A stretch of 64,000 nt of DNA. It comes from CBDFNN01 sp965250215. GTDB lineage: Bacteria; Bacteroidota; Rhodothermia; Rhodothermales; DATKEJ01. Positions 36,609 through 46,031 of the stretch are shown here, in pieces. The DNA lies in assembly GCA_965250215.1 (NCBI GenBank), contig CBDFNN010000004.1, positions 3,782,001 through 3,846,000 on the forward strand. Reading direction: 5' to 3'. The first letter of the stretch is position 1. Every line of letters starts with the position of its first letter. A program made the position numbers and the translations under genes. The notes below the pieces were generated by a model, which was not told the DNA's origin, searched no databases, and saw only the letters and a list, made by a program, of their open reading frames with translations.

Positions 36609-36830
36609 ATCTTTTTGTCTAAATGAATGTCGATTACGGGCCACTTTGATGGAATCCTACCCCGAGAGGGTTTAATCCAATTGCGGTGGAGTACTAGGAG
36701 GTTTTAGACTCTCACCTTCATGATTTATTCCCTCTGTGAGAATTTAAGAGATATATTCTCTTGTTCCTAGAGAAAAGGTCGAGTGCCAATAACATTCTGT
36801 TGGGGAGAAATGCCGAGTCAGGGTGACTTT

Positions 36831-37898
36831 CTAGTCTTCCCAAGATTCGATGGCTTCAATAACGGTCTCAACAATTTTGTCCTCATCTACCGTTTTGATG
36901 ATCTTACCTTTTTTGAATAAATGAGCCCGGCCTCTTCCACAGGCAACTCCCAAATCTGCACCAGCGGCCTCGCCAGGTCCGTTGACGGCACACCCCATCA
37001 GGGCAACATTCAAGTTCTTCTCAAAACCACGAGCCTTGACCGCCTGTTCTACTTCTTCTGCTATGGTAAATAGGTCCACCGCCAATCGTCCACAGGTTGG
37101 GCATGCGATTATGTTGACACCAGGTCTTCCTAGGCGAAGCGCCTTAAGAATATCATGGCCTACTTCCACCTCCCGGACTGAGTCCGTGGTCAATGAAACT
37201 CGAATAGTGTCGCCAATCCCGTCAGCAAGTAGTGAACCTATTCCAATTGCACTTTTTATGGTGCCCGTTGCCAATGTCCCAGCTTCGGTAACACCAAGGT
37301 GCAAAGGAAAGTCAGTACGTTCGGCGAGAAGTCGGTAAGCCCTCGTCATGAAGTAGACATCGGAATGCTTTACCGAAATGATTATGTCTTCAAAGCCATT
37401 TTCCGTACATACTTCGATATGCCTCATCGCCGAGTCATAGAGTGCCTCTGGCTGGGGGTAACCATATTTATCCAAGATGTCCTTTTCTAGCGAACCCGAA
37501 TTGACTCCAATCCGAATCGGAATACCTTTATCTTTCGCAGCGAGAAGGACTTCCTTCTCCCACTCTGGTTTTCCAATGTTACCAGGATTAAGTCGGACTT
37601 TAGCCGCACCAGCCTCGATAGCCTTTAGGGCATATTGATAGTTGAAATGGATGTCGGCAACAATCGGAACCGAGGCACCTGAGCAAATTTCCGGCAAAGC
37701 ATCTGCATCTTCCGGTCGTGGAACGGCGACTCGCACGATATCTGCACCCGCACTAGCTAGTCCTTCGATCTCTTTGAGACAATTCTCAACGTCATGGGTT
37801 TTGCTTACAGTCATAGACTGGACGGAGATAGGTGCGCCACCACCTACCTGAACAGGACCGACGTGGACAGGACGAGAGTATCTTCTGGGTCTTTCCAT
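36831..37898 (-). CDS. ispG: 4-hydroxy-3-methylbut-2-enyl diphosphate synthase
   Basis: IspG (GcpE) is the Fe-S enzyme that converts MEcPP to HMBPP in the MEP isoprenoid pathway. The 355-residue protein has SVQSMTVSKTHDV, LRPGN-like VRLNPGNIG, and the cluster cysteines in CPTCGR and LMGCAVNGPGEA. It is the short E. coli-like form, without the large insert of many Bacteroidota enzymes. ispE, from the same pathway, is also in the window at 44976, but not linked. The 123-bp gap after the next upstream gene is featureless. Confidence 0.96.
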   Translation of the reverse strand: MERPRRYSRPVHVGPVQVGGGAPISVQSMTVSKTHDVENCLKEIEGLASAGADIVRVAVPRPEDADALPEICSGASVPIVADIHFNYQYALKAIEAGAAKVRLNPGNIGKPEWEKEVLLAAKDKGIPIRIGVNSGSLEKDILDKYGYPQPEALYDSAMRHIEVCTENGFEDIIISVKHSDVYFMTRAYRLLAERTDFPLHLGVTEAGTLATGTIKSAIGIGSLLADGIGDTIRVSLTTDSVREVEVGHDILKALRLGRPGVNIIACPTCGRLAVDLFTIAEEVEQAVKARGFEKNLNVALMGCAVNGPGEAAGADLGVACGRGRAHLFKKGKIIKTVDEDKIVETVIEAIESWED

Positions 37899-38021
37899 TA
37901 TTTCGTTTTTGGGATTGCCTGCAATCGGCTTGGCTCGGAAGGATTCTAAATATGGAGTCCAGCTAGCTTCTCGGCTAAACCATAATTTATTCTCAGAGTT
38001 TCTAAGAGAGAGAGTAGTCCA

Positions 38022-39134
38022 TCAATTCTCCTTGAGTCGGACACGAGCAATTAGAGGTAGGTGATCTGAAATCAATCTGCTTGACGATCCCACGAAAGCC
38101 TCTACGGGCATCCAATCATCGCTCGCAAAAACATAGTCGATACGAACCAAAGGCATCCTGACATGAAAGGTATGTCCAAAACCGCGTGTGCTCGTCGAGA
38201 ATACATCGGTTAGTATTTCGTCCATTTGCCTATAGGTCCAAGAGTAGGGCGAACTGTTAAAATCTCCGATAACTAGAAAAGGGAGCTTCTCCTTAGATAT
38301 TTCCTCCAGAATCCTGTCGACCTGCCAAGACCGATAGGTATAGGCCTCTCTAGCCTGATTTACAAAGGGGACCCAAAAGTCCAGATGAAACCAATTGCTT
38401 CGCTCTTCATGCCAGGGCTTCGCGGAGCCGTAGGTTCTCAGATGAATATTGTAGACGGCGATTTCTTGATCATTCCAGTCGAAAAGTGTTCTTGTCATAA
38501 ATAGCGGGTCGATATCCTCGTCATCTTTACTGAACTTCAATTCAGTCTGGCCAGTCACCTTGAGAGTAGTCAAAATTGGCTGACGCGTATTGTACCATCT
38601 ACCTGAAGGATCAAGTCTTTTTGCTGCCGGAGTGAGGTAGTTTAACGAATCCATTAGAATGCGAAGCTTCTTCTGAGCGCGGCCTATTTCTGGATCGGAA
38701 ACTGTTGTATAGATCCCAGATTCCTGGACTCCGATGATGTGAGGCATTTGCTCTGATACAGCCCTGTATATGGCCTTCTGGGCGGGCAGATCTTCTGGAA
38801 TGCGAGGGACGTTCTGAGTGTAGAGCGTTAAGTCTGTAGTCGAAGCCTCGTTGTCCGAAGTTTTGGAGATAGCTGGCCAAATTCTAAACAAAACTAAGGT
38901 CAGTGCCACTACATTCATTAGAATCAGCAATCTCCTTTTGCTGCGAATGCTATAAATGAAAAATGGTACTAATAGAAGACCAAGAACCGGTAAGAAATTT
39001 GCCAGAAGTGCTCCGAACCAAAATGATTCCGGTCGGAAATAGGGTGCCAAAAGAGCCGAAAACACTGTTAACACAAGTATGGTATTAATCCCTCCAGTCA
39101 GTGAATTCCAAAACCCTCCTATGAGTCTCCGCAT
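38022..39134 (-). CDS. Membrane-anchored endonuclease/exonuclease/phosphatase (EEP) family protein
   Basis: The 370-residue protein has three N-terminal transmembrane segments (about 15-35, 40-60, 70-88), then an EEP domain facing outward. VQESGIYT holds the metal-binding Glu, VIGDFNSSPYS the Asp-Asn pair and ISDHLPLIARV the terminal Asp-His. Members with this layout include phosphodiesterases and sphingomyelinase-like enzymes. The substrate is unknown. It starts 6 bp after the stop of the rhomboid-like gene and probably belongs to its operon. Confidence 0.85.
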   Translation of the reverse strand: MRRLIGGFWNSLTGGINTILVLTVFSALLAPYFRPESFWFGALLANFLPVLGLLLVPFFIYSIRSKRRLLILMNVVALTLVLFRIWPAISKTSDNEASTTDLTLYTQNVPRIPEDLPAQKAIYRAVSEQMPHIIGVQESGIYTTVSDPEIGRAQKKLRILMDSLNYLTPAAKRLDPSGRWYNTRQPILTTLKVTGQTELKFSKDDEDIDPLFMTRTLFDWNDQEIAVYNIHLRTYGSAKPWHEERSNWFHLDFWVPFVNQAREAYTYRSWQVDRILEEISKEKLPFLVIGDFNSSPYSWTYRQMDEILTDVFSTSTRGFGHTFHVRMPLVRIDYVFASDDWMPVEAFVGSSSRLISDHLPLIARVRLKEN

Positions 39135-39140
39135 GGCTTT

Positions 39141-40049
39141 CTACTGATCTTTTCCACTTGCAGCATACAACTTTTGCTTTTCCTCCATGGTTAGAGAATC
39201 AAAACCCTGGGCAGAAATCTTTTCTAAAATTGCATCGACCTCATCTTCGCTAATTTCGGATTCGATTTTTGCATCTGAAATATCAACTTTTCTAAGATGA
39301 CTACGAGGTTTTGACTTCGGAGCTTTCCTTCCCTCTTTTCCTGGCCGAGATCCAAGCCAGGAGTCCAGCTTATTTAATATACTACCATCTCCTGCCTCTC
39401 GAGAGGACGACGATTTTGCAAAGCCGGTTATTCCGAATTTAGCAAACAAAACTCCAAAGAGACCGGCTCCCGCAGCAGCGACACCCTCGGCGGGATTGAA
39501 TAGAAGCATCAACAATCCAAAACCAACTAGTACCCACTTCAGTGGGACAACGCCCAGTAGAAATAGGCCTATCGATTTGTTGGGATTGATTGTCGCCTGC
39601 ACCGCCCCGATTCCAAATACGGCGGCCCAGCCACCATACAAAAACGCCGAGGAGGTGAAAATTGACATCACAAGAATGAAGAGCAATGAGCCAGCCACAA
39701 TAGATCCAAGGTAGACCTGCCACATTCTCTTGGTCCCATATAGCTCCTCGAATTCCTGCCCCAGCCAAACAAGCCATAACATGACAAAAGCAAAACTTAT
39801 CAGACCCCAGAAGCCGGGTTCTAAGTGGAGAAAGCCGTTACTTAGAAGCGTCCATGGCTTAAATAGAATTGATGTGAAAGTCGATTTTGCAAGCAAGTTT
39901 CCCAGAACAAACTCTGAGATGGACCCGACCCGTGATCCAACAATCACCCAGGCCAGGTAAACTGCCGCGTTGATTCCCAGGATAGATCGCAGAGCAGCTG
40001 GTTTTAGGGCAAACCATCGTTGTACTCTCTGAAGAAAAGACTCGTTCAT
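39141..40049 (-). CDS. Rhomboid-like protein without catalytic serine (pseudoprotease), C-terminal DUF6576-like tail
   Basis: The 302-residue membrane protein has about six hydrophobic segments in a rhomboid arrangement (WTLLSNGFLHLEP, EELYGTKRMWQVYLGS). Where active rhomboids have GxSG, this one reads YGGWAAVFGIG with no serine, and no C-terminal-segment His is evident. The soluble tail ends in ISAQGFDSLTMEEKQKLYAAS, a helical module common on Bacteroidota rhomboids. It is probably a binding or chaperone-like partner. It lies 19 bp downstream of an active rhomboid gene. Confidence 0.82.
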   Translation of the reverse strand: MNESFLQRVQRWFALKPAALRSILGINAAVYLAWVIVGSRVGSISEFVLGNLLAKSTFTSILFKPWTLLSNGFLHLEPGFWGLISFAFVMLWLVWLGQEFEELYGTKRMWQVYLGSIVAGSLLFILVMSIFTSSAFLYGGWAAVFGIGAVQATINPNKSIGLFLLGVVPLKWVLVGFGLLMLLFNPAEGVAAAGAGLFGVLFAKFGITGFAKSSSSREAGDGSILNKLDSWLGSRPGKEGRKAPKSKPRSHLRKVDISDAKIESEISEDEVDAILEKISAQGFDSLTMEEKQKLYAASGKDQ

Positions 40050-40068
40050 GCAGGTTTAGGCTTGTTGG

Positions 40069-40725
40069 CTACCATCTCCAGATTCTCTCAGGTTTCATGG
40101 GAAGTTTTCCTCTCCAATACTGTATCACAAAATAGCCGACGACCATACCTCCTAGGTGCGCGAAATGAGCCGTTGATGTTGTTCTAGCAAATCCGCTGTA
40201 TAAATCGTATGCCGCCATTCCCAAAACAAACCACTTCGCTTTTACAGGGAAAAGGAAATACAAATAAATCTCTCTGTTAGGAAAAAACATGGCAAAAGCC
40301 ATTAGCACTCCTAAAACTCCACCCGAGGCGCCCAAAGTCGGCGCGTATCCACCCGAAAAACTCGTATAGGCCAACTGAGCTAAGCCAGCTCCGACTACAC
40401 AAATCATATAAAAGCTCAAAAATTTCTTAGATCCCATTGTTTGCTCGACCTGTAATCCAAACATCCACAATGCAAACATATTGAATACAATATGCATGAG
40501 GTCGAAGGTTGAATGGAGAAAACCATAAGTCACTATCTGCCAAGGGAAGAAACTTGCAGCACCTCCCGAAAGAGGAAATAAGGCAAAAAACCTAATTATC
40601 TGCTCACCGATGACCGGAGTCTTCTGAGCGAGAAAGACCAAGCCATTGATAATCAATAGATTCTTGATCACAGGTGGAAAGGTCGAGATGCTAGACGATG
40701 GCCGATATGGCTCTGAATGCGACAT
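40069..40725 (-). CDS. Rhomboid family intramembrane serine protease
   Basis: The 218-residue protein with six transmembrane segments has the active-site serine in TLGASGGVLGVL and the partner His in HFAHLGGMVVGY. FLHSTFDLMHIVFNMFALWMFG is the usual loop-1/TM2 region. It cleaves membrane proteins within the bilayer. It is first gene of a unit with the inactive rhomboid and the EEP protein, and divergent from the lpxH-like gene with an 84-bp gap. Confidence 0.92.
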   Translation of the reverse strand: MSHSEPYRPSSSISTFPPVIKNLLIINGLVFLAQKTPVIGEQIIRFFALFPLSGGAASFFPWQIVTYGFLHSTFDLMHIVFNMFALWMFGLQVEQTMGSKKFLSFYMICVVGAGLAQLAYTSFSGGYAPTLGASGGVLGVLMAFAMFFPNREIYLYFLFPVKAKWFVLGMAAYDLYSGFARTTSTAHFAHLGGMVVGYFVIQYWRGKLPMKPERIWRW

Positions 40726-40809
40726 GTATTGGTTGGGGCCGGATTAATGTTTGCGCAATATGCACAATCCTTTACTCGAAAAACGAATATTCCTTGTGTA
40801 GGTTGCAGT

Positions 40810-41568
40810 ATGGATCTTTTCATCTCAGACTTACATCTCGGCGGACTCTCAATAGCGGAGGAAAGAGAGAAAGAAGATCAGCTTTCTCAGCTTTTTAATA
40901 AGCTTGAGCCGTCCCTGTTGAATGTATATATAGTCGGTGATCTATTCCATCAATTCATGGAATACGGAAGCATGATCCCCAAAGGATCGTTCCGAACACT
41001 CTCATTAATAGACGAACTCGTTCAGGCGGGCAAAGAAGTTATTTACTTTTTAGGTAACAGAGATCCTTGGCATATTGCCTTTTTCGAGGAATACTTAGAT
41101 GTCCAAGTGGTAGCTGACAGTCTTGAGCAGGATCGTGAAGGAAGAAAGATCTGGATTGAACATGGTGACAGATGTGTACCAAGACTAGGTTATCGTTTGG
41201 CTCGCCCAGTTATGAGGTCTAAGTCAATCTATTGGCTTTACAGAAATCTCATGCCAGGAGATAGTGCGTTTAGAGTGGCAAAAAAAGTAAGCAACTTTAT
41301 AGCCAATGAAAAGCCGGAAACAAGAACTATTGAGGGCATGCGCGACTACGCTTTTGACATTATCAATAACAATCGAGCAGATTTCGTCGTTATGGGACAT
41401 AGCCACTGGCCAGAACACCAAAAGAATGAAGGAGGCGACTATATAAATTTAGGCAGTTGGGCCGACAATCGAACATTTGCCACTTTGGAAGACGGAAATG
41501 TCGTACTAAGAACTTGGAACGATGGAGAACTTGAGAATGTAGAATCGTTTAGCAAACCTAAGGGTTAG
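40810..41568 (+). CDS. lpxH: UDP-2,3-diacylglucosamine diphosphatase-like metallophosphoesterase
   Basis: Start at ATG 40810, giving MDLFISDLHLGG, the normal LpxH N-terminus. The frame is open to 40717 but would overlap the divergent rhomboid gene. The 252-residue protein has DLH, VGDLFHQF, LGNRDPW, EHGDR and MGHSHWPE, all metal ligands of the calcineurin-like fold. LpxH makes lipid X in lipid A synthesis. An LpxH-related phosphatase with another substrate remains possible. The PBP gene follows 38 bp later. Confidence 0.88.
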   Translation: MDLFISDLHLGGLSIAEEREKEDQLSQLFNKLEPSLLNVYIVGDLFHQFMEYGSMIPKGSFRTLSLIDELVQAGKEVIYFLGNRDPWHIAFFEEYLDVQVVADSLEQDREGRKIWIEHGDRCVPRLGYRLARPVMRSKSIYWLYRNLMPGDSAFRVAKKVSNFIANEKPETRTIEGMRDYAFDIINNNRADFVVMGHSHWPEHQKNEGGDYINLGSWADNRTFATLEDGNVVLRTWNDGELENVESFSKPKG

Positions 41569-41606
41569 CAACGAATCAAAGATCTCTATCATATCTTTAC
41601 CGCTGA

Positions 41607-43835
41607 ATGAGCGACCGCATCGTTAGAAAAAGAGTTACTAAGGTACTTACCGTAATAGGAGGCTTAATGCTTCTGCCGGTTCTTGCTTTGGCGATATTCA
41701 TGTTCACCCTTTCTGGTGATCTACCCTCAATCGAAAAACTCGAAAATCCTGATCTCGATCTCTCCACTGTGGTTTATACGGCCGATGGCGAGCTACTAAC
41801 TCGATTTGCAAAATCTGATAGAACTCCTGTTCCTCTGGACTCGGTTTCTAACTACGTAGTTAATGCTCTCGTTTCTACAGAAGATTATCGATTTTACAAA
41901 CACTGGGGAGTAGACATCTTTCGGACATTTGTGTCTGCCGCGAAGACTGTTCTGGGCGATCAACAGGGTGGATCTACTCTGACACAGCAGCTAGTTCGAA
42001 ATCTTTACCGGGAAGTTGGAAGAGAAGTGACGGTATCAAGAAAGGTCAAGGAAATTATGACCGGGATCCAGATTGAACGGAACTACACAAAGAAGGAAAT
42101 CCTGGAAATGTACCTGAACACCGTGCCTTTTGGGTACAATACCTTTGGGATATCAACAGCTTCTCAGACCTATTTTAACAAAAGACCCAAAGAACTTAAT
42201 CTAGAAGAAAGTGCCACCTTGGTAGCCATTCTGAATGGATCGAGCTTTTATAATCCACGCCGATATCCTGAGAGAACTAAGGATCGCCGGAACTGGGTGA
42301 TTCACCAAATGGTGAAGTTTGGACGGCTTTCACCAGATGTAGCGTCATCGGCACAAGCAAACCCGATAGAGCTTGACTTCAGCCAGATCACGCATGTAGA
42401 GAATATGGCTCCCTATTTTGCCGAACAGGTCCGTCTTTTCATGCAAAAGTGGGCAAAAGAGAATGACTACAACCTTTACACAGACGGTCTTGTCGTTCAT
42501 ACCACTCTAGATTCGAAACTTCACGAGTACGCACAGAAGGCTGTCAAGGAGCAATCGGACGGACTTCAATCCGTAGTTGATGTCGACTGGAGTGCTTCGA
42601 GAAAACACATCAGAGACTATCGCGAAATCGATGATTTCGTTCGTGTGAATAAGGAACACGAAATCGACAAAATGAGCTCTTTTTGGGCGCAAAACCGATC
42701 TATCCTTCAGGACATGATCAAAGAATCCCGGCGATATAGAACAGCAGTAAATGAAGGGACCGCGAGAGGAGTCGCACTATCAGATTTGCTGCGCAACCAG
42801 GAATTTGTTGACTCACTCAAAGCAACTAAAGGAAGACTAGAGACGGGGTTTGTCGCAATTGACCCCATCACCCGTCACGTTAAAGCATGGGTTGGTGGCC
42901 GCGACTATTCAATCGATAAGTATGATCACGTTTCGATCGCCAAAAGACAGCCGGGCTCGACATTCAAAGCCTTTTTGTATACGGCCGCAATCGATAACGG
43001 ATATTCCTCCTATCACACTTTCGTGGACGATTCCGTTTCTATAGAGCTTCCTGGCATCCAAGGATTTTGGTCTCCGAAAAACTCAGGTGAGAAATGGTCA
43101 GGTGCAACCATGACACTAAGACGTGGACTTGCTACTTCAACAAATTCAATCGCAGCCCAATTGGTGGGCGAGCTCGGTGGACAACAAGTTGCCAACTACG
43201 CGAGACTTCTAGGCATTCAATCGCCTCTTGAGCCGGTGCATGCATTAGCACTTGGGGTTTCAGATGTCTCCTTGATCGAGCTTGCAAATGCCTATTCCAC
43301 CATGGCAAATGAAGGGATCTATGGCGATCCAATCATGATTACAAGAATCGAGGATAAGTCTGGAAATGTACTTGAGGAATTCTCAACCGAAACGAAGGAG
43401 GTTCTTTCTGAGTCGACTGCATATACCATGATCGATATGCTTCGTGGCACGATTGATTGGGGTACCGCTCGACGGCTCCGTCTGATTTACGGATTGAAAG
43501 GAGACCTTGCCGGTAAAACCGGAACGACACAAAATGGTGCTGATGGTTGGTTCATGTTGATGCATCCACGTCTCGTGATGGGATCATGGGTCGGCTTCAA
43601 TGATCGCAGAGTGACTTTTCGAACCAATTGGTGGGGACAGGGTGGTCACAACGCTCTATTCGTTGTAGCAGACTTTTACAAACAAGCTTTTGAAGATCCA
43701 GATTTCAAGCTGGCAGATGCAAAATTTACGCCTCCAAGTGACTACACCGTTACTCTACCTCCTTTACCAGACGGTGAAAACGAGCTAATAAGGATTAAGA
43801 AAGGTGGAAAGACAAAAGGAAAAATCTACTGGTAA
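41607..43835 (+). CDS. Penicillin-binding protein 1A (bifunctional transglycosylase/transpeptidase)
   Basis: The 742-residue class A PBP has an N-terminal membrane anchor (about 14-35). The GT51 transglycosylase domain holds STEDYRFYKHWG with the catalytic Glu, and GGSTLTQQLVRNLYRE. The transpeptidase domain has the serine in RQPGSTFKAF, a TSTNSIAA box and KTGTTQNGADGWF. It polymerises and crosslinks peptidoglycan in the periplasm. The length is normal for the family. Confidence 0.95.
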   Translation: MSDRIVRKRVTKVLTVIGGLMLLPVLALAIFMFTLSGDLPSIEKLENPDLDLSTVVYTADGELLTRFAKSDRTPVPLDSVSNYVVNALVSTEDYRFYKHWGVDIFRTFVSAAKTVLGDQQGGSTLTQQLVRNLYREVGREVTVSRKVKEIMTGIQIERNYTKKEILEMYLNTVPFGYNTFGISTASQTYFNKRPKELNLEESATLVAILNGSSFYNPRRYPERTKDRRNWVIHQMVKFGRLSPDVASSAQANPIELDFSQITHVENMAPYFAEQVRLFMQKWAKENDYNLYTDGLVVHTTLDSKLHEYAQKAVKEQSDGLQSVVDVDWSASRKHIRDYREIDDFVRVNKEHEIDKMSSFWAQNRSILQDMIKESRRYRTAVNEGTARGVALSDLLRNQEFVDSLKATKGRLETGFVAIDPITRHVKAWVGGRDYSIDKYDHVSIAKRQPGSTFKAFLYTAAIDNGYSSYHTFVDDSVSIELPGIQGFWSPKNSGEKWSGATMTLRRGLATSTNSIAAQLVGELGGQQVANYARLLGIQSPLEPVHALALGVSDVSLIELANAYSTMANEGIYGDPIMITRIEDKSGNVLEEFSTETKEVLSESTAYTMIDMLRGTIDWGTARRLRLIYGLKGDLAGKTGTTQNGADGWFMLMHPRLVMGSWVGFNDRRVTFRTNWWGQGGHNALFVVADFYKQAFEDPDFKLADAKFTPPSDYTVTLPPLPDGENELIRIKKGGKTKGKIYW

Positions 43836-43966
43836 GGATTTTCATTTGGCGAAATTTGGATAGCTTCGATCTTTGTTATTGATCTATTGTTCGTTAGATA
43901 TCAACTACCGTTAAGTCGTCTAACAAAATTGCCACGAGACTGCAAAGATAACCCCGAGCAAGAAGA

Positions 43967-44506
43967 ATGAACTTGGACAGGATTTTAAAACCCGCTTTTT
44001 TATTTGCCTCGACTTTTGCCATTACGAGTGCCATTCTAGTAATGATAACTATGGGAGGGAATTCTTCGGGACAAAGCGACGACCTAGCCATTGAGTCCTT
44101 TGAATTGCGCGCCCTGGATGGCACACTTATTTCCAAAGAGTCTCTAGAAGGCAGTGTAGTCGTATTGGATTTTTGGGCCTCTTGGTGCAGACCTTGCCTC
44201 GTTGGGTTTGGAGCCTACGACGATCTCCAAACTGTCTACGCTGACCGAGATGACGTGAAAATTATCGCTGTAAATATCGCTGACACGGATTCCTTTGAGA
44301 ACATGCAGGGATTCGCAGAGCGAAGTAAATACAATTTCGATTTCGCCTATGACGAGCAAGGCGATCTTTCTAGGTCGATTACGGCCTTTGGCATTCCGAC
44401 AATGATATTGCTCGACAAAAAGGGGAAAGTCCAGCTCAACAAACTTGGTTTAGCTGAAGAAGGATTTCATTTGATGCTCGAAGAGAAAATCAACTCGCTA
44501 CTCTAG
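43967..44506 (+). CDS. TlpA-like exported thioredoxin
   Basis: The 179-residue protein has an uncleaved or cleaved N-terminal hydrophobic segment (about 11-30) and a thioredoxin fold with WASWCRPC and the cis-proline in FGIPTMIL. It is expected to act as a periplasmic thiol reductase, for example in cytochrome c maturation. The partner is unknown. A hotdog thioesterase gene starts 2 bp after it. The 131 bp upstream, after the PBP gene, look featureless. Confidence 0.88.
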   Translation: MNLDRILKPAFLFASTFAITSAILVMITMGGNSSGQSDDLAIESFELRALDGTLISKESLEGSVVVLDFWASWCRPCLVGFGAYDDLQTVYADRDDVKIIAVNIADTDSFENMQGFAERSKYNFDFAYDEQGDLSRSITAFGIPTMILLDKKGKVQLNKLGLAEEGFHLMLEEKINSLL

Positions 44507-44508
44507 CT

Positions 44509-44925
44509 ATGACGAGTGATCTGCCACCCGAATTTCTAGAAACTATCTCTCCCTACGGACTGGACAAGACACTCGGCATTGAGTACGAGTACATAGCAAG
44601 AGAAAAGGTGGTTGCAAAGATGGTAGTTGGCCCACACTTGCATCAGCCCTTCGGTTATATGCATGGAGGAGCCAGCGTGGTTCTTGCAGAATCTGTTGCA
44701 AGCGTAGGCGGTGCAGCCAATGTATTTCCGGGTGCTTTATGCTTTGGAATGGAAATCAATGCTAATCATCTTCGGCCGGTAAAAAATGGCATTCTGACAG
44801 CGACCGCAATCCCAATACACATTGGAACTAGAAGTCAGGTTTGGTCCGTAGAAATTCTGAATGAGGAAGGGAAGAAAGTTTGTGTGAGTCGGTGTACGCT
44901 GGCGAGTGTGAAGCGCACAACTTAA
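44509..44925 (+). CDS. Hotdog-fold acyl-CoA thioesterase, MenI/PaaI-like
   Basis: The 138-residue single hotdog domain has FGYMHGGASVVLAESVAS, matching MenI/YdiI, where the Glu in AES is catalytic. It may hydrolyse 1,4-dihydroxy-2-naphthoyl-CoA for menaquinone synthesis, or other aromatic acyl-CoAs. No men genes are nearby, so the substrate is inferred from similarity only. It sits 2 bp after the TlpA-like gene. Confidence 0.85.
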   Translation: MTSDLPPEFLETISPYGLDKTLGIEYEYIAREKVVAKMVVGPHLHQPFGYMHGGASVVLAESVASVGGAANVFPGALCFGMEINANHLRPVKNGILTATAIPIHIGTRSQVWSVEILNEEGKKVCVSRCTLASVKRTT

Positions 44926-44975
44926 ATCGCAAGTCGAATTTTGTCCTTCGAGTCGGGGAATGCCATTAACTCTGG

Positions 44976-45836
44976 CTATACATTTTGGGTCTCCAAGCCC
45001 TCAAGTTTTACACTCACAAATCGGTCTGAAAACTCAGATATGTTGTCTACGATCGTAGTGGCCTTGTCTGATTCAAATATCCCGAAAACAGATGCTCCAG
45101 AACCCGACATCGATGAGTAAAGGGCTCCACTTTCTTGGAAATAATTTTTCAATTCGAAGATAGGCGGATGAGTTGTGAAAACACTCAATTCAAAATCGTT
45201 TTGCAATTGCGTCTGCCACTCGGATGGCATTTCGGAAAGCAAAATCGAATCAATATCTTTTCGAGGCGCATCAGGTATAATAATGTTCTCGTAGGCCTCT
45301 TTCGTCGATACAAATTCATTCTTGGGCATGGCTACCACCAAATCTAATCCTAGGTTGAAGACTGATCCGAGATTGATAGGATTTAATTTTTCACCGCGAC
45401 CTTCAGCGATGCATGCCGTCTTCTCCAAAAAAAATGGAACATCAGAGCCAAGTTCTAGCGCCAACTTCTGAAGTTCTTCCTTACTTAAGTCCAAATTCCA
45501 CGCTTCGTTGAGACTCATTAGAACACAGGCCGCGTCACTAGATCCTCCCCCGAGTCCAGCGCCAATAGGCACGACTTTGTTCAAATCAATGTGCACGCCT
45601 TCTCCCTCGGCATAGGGTCTTAGTAGTCTAGCCGCATTGAGACACAGATTGTCATCAGGATCTATCCCCTCGTCATGGCCCCTAGAGCTGAAGCTTATTT
45701 CCTTCGATCGTGAAAATCTAAGCTCATCAAACCACGCGATTGGAAGCATGACGCTTTGAATATCGTGGAATCCATCACCTCTTTTTTCAAGTATGTGAAG
45801 TCCAAGATTTATTTTTGCTGGCGCTTTCCTTAGCAT
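44976..45836 (-). CDS. ispE: 4-diphosphocytidyl-2-C-methyl-D-erythritol kinase
   Basis: IspE phosphorylates CDP-ME in the MEP pathway. The 286-residue GHMP kinase has APAKINLGLHI at the N-terminus, the ATP loop PIGAGLGGGSSDAA, the catalytic Asp in LGSDVPFFL, and the C-terminal SMSGSGASVFGIF. The length is normal. It converges with the thioesterase gene and is divergent from the polysaccharide block. The 195-bp upstream gap shows no extra gene. Confidence 0.95.
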   Translation of the reverse strand: MLRKAPAKINLGLHILEKRGDGFHDIQSVMLPIAWFDELRFSRSKEISFSSRGHDEGIDPDDNLCLNAARLLRPYAEGEGVHIDLNKVVPIGAGLGGGSSDAACVLMSLNEAWNLDLSKEELQKLALELGSDVPFFLEKTACIAEGRGEKLNPINLGSVFNLGLDLVVAMPKNEFVSTKEAYENIIIPDAPRKDIDSILLSEMPSEWQTQLQNDFELSVFTTHPPIFELKNYFQESGALYSSMSGSGASVFGIFESDKATTIVDNISEFSDRFVSVKLEGLETQNV

Positions 45837-46031
45837 TTGGAATGGAAACTTTTCAATTTTGTCCTTATAACAGCGATCTATCGCAAGCGAAAGCTAGCAT
45901 CCACATCGCGACTATACTTCAAAGAGGACACTCCTATTCGAGCCTAGGATACCATAAGTAATTTTCAAACCATTAGGTATTATTAGAGCCAAACTGACTG
46001 CATTAGGAGCAGCCCAACCCAGAGCGACCAA

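Noticed and set aside
40717..40809. Longer N-terminus for the LpxH-like protein
   Set aside because: It would overlap the divergent rhomboid gene, and the ATG at 40810 gives the canonical family start.
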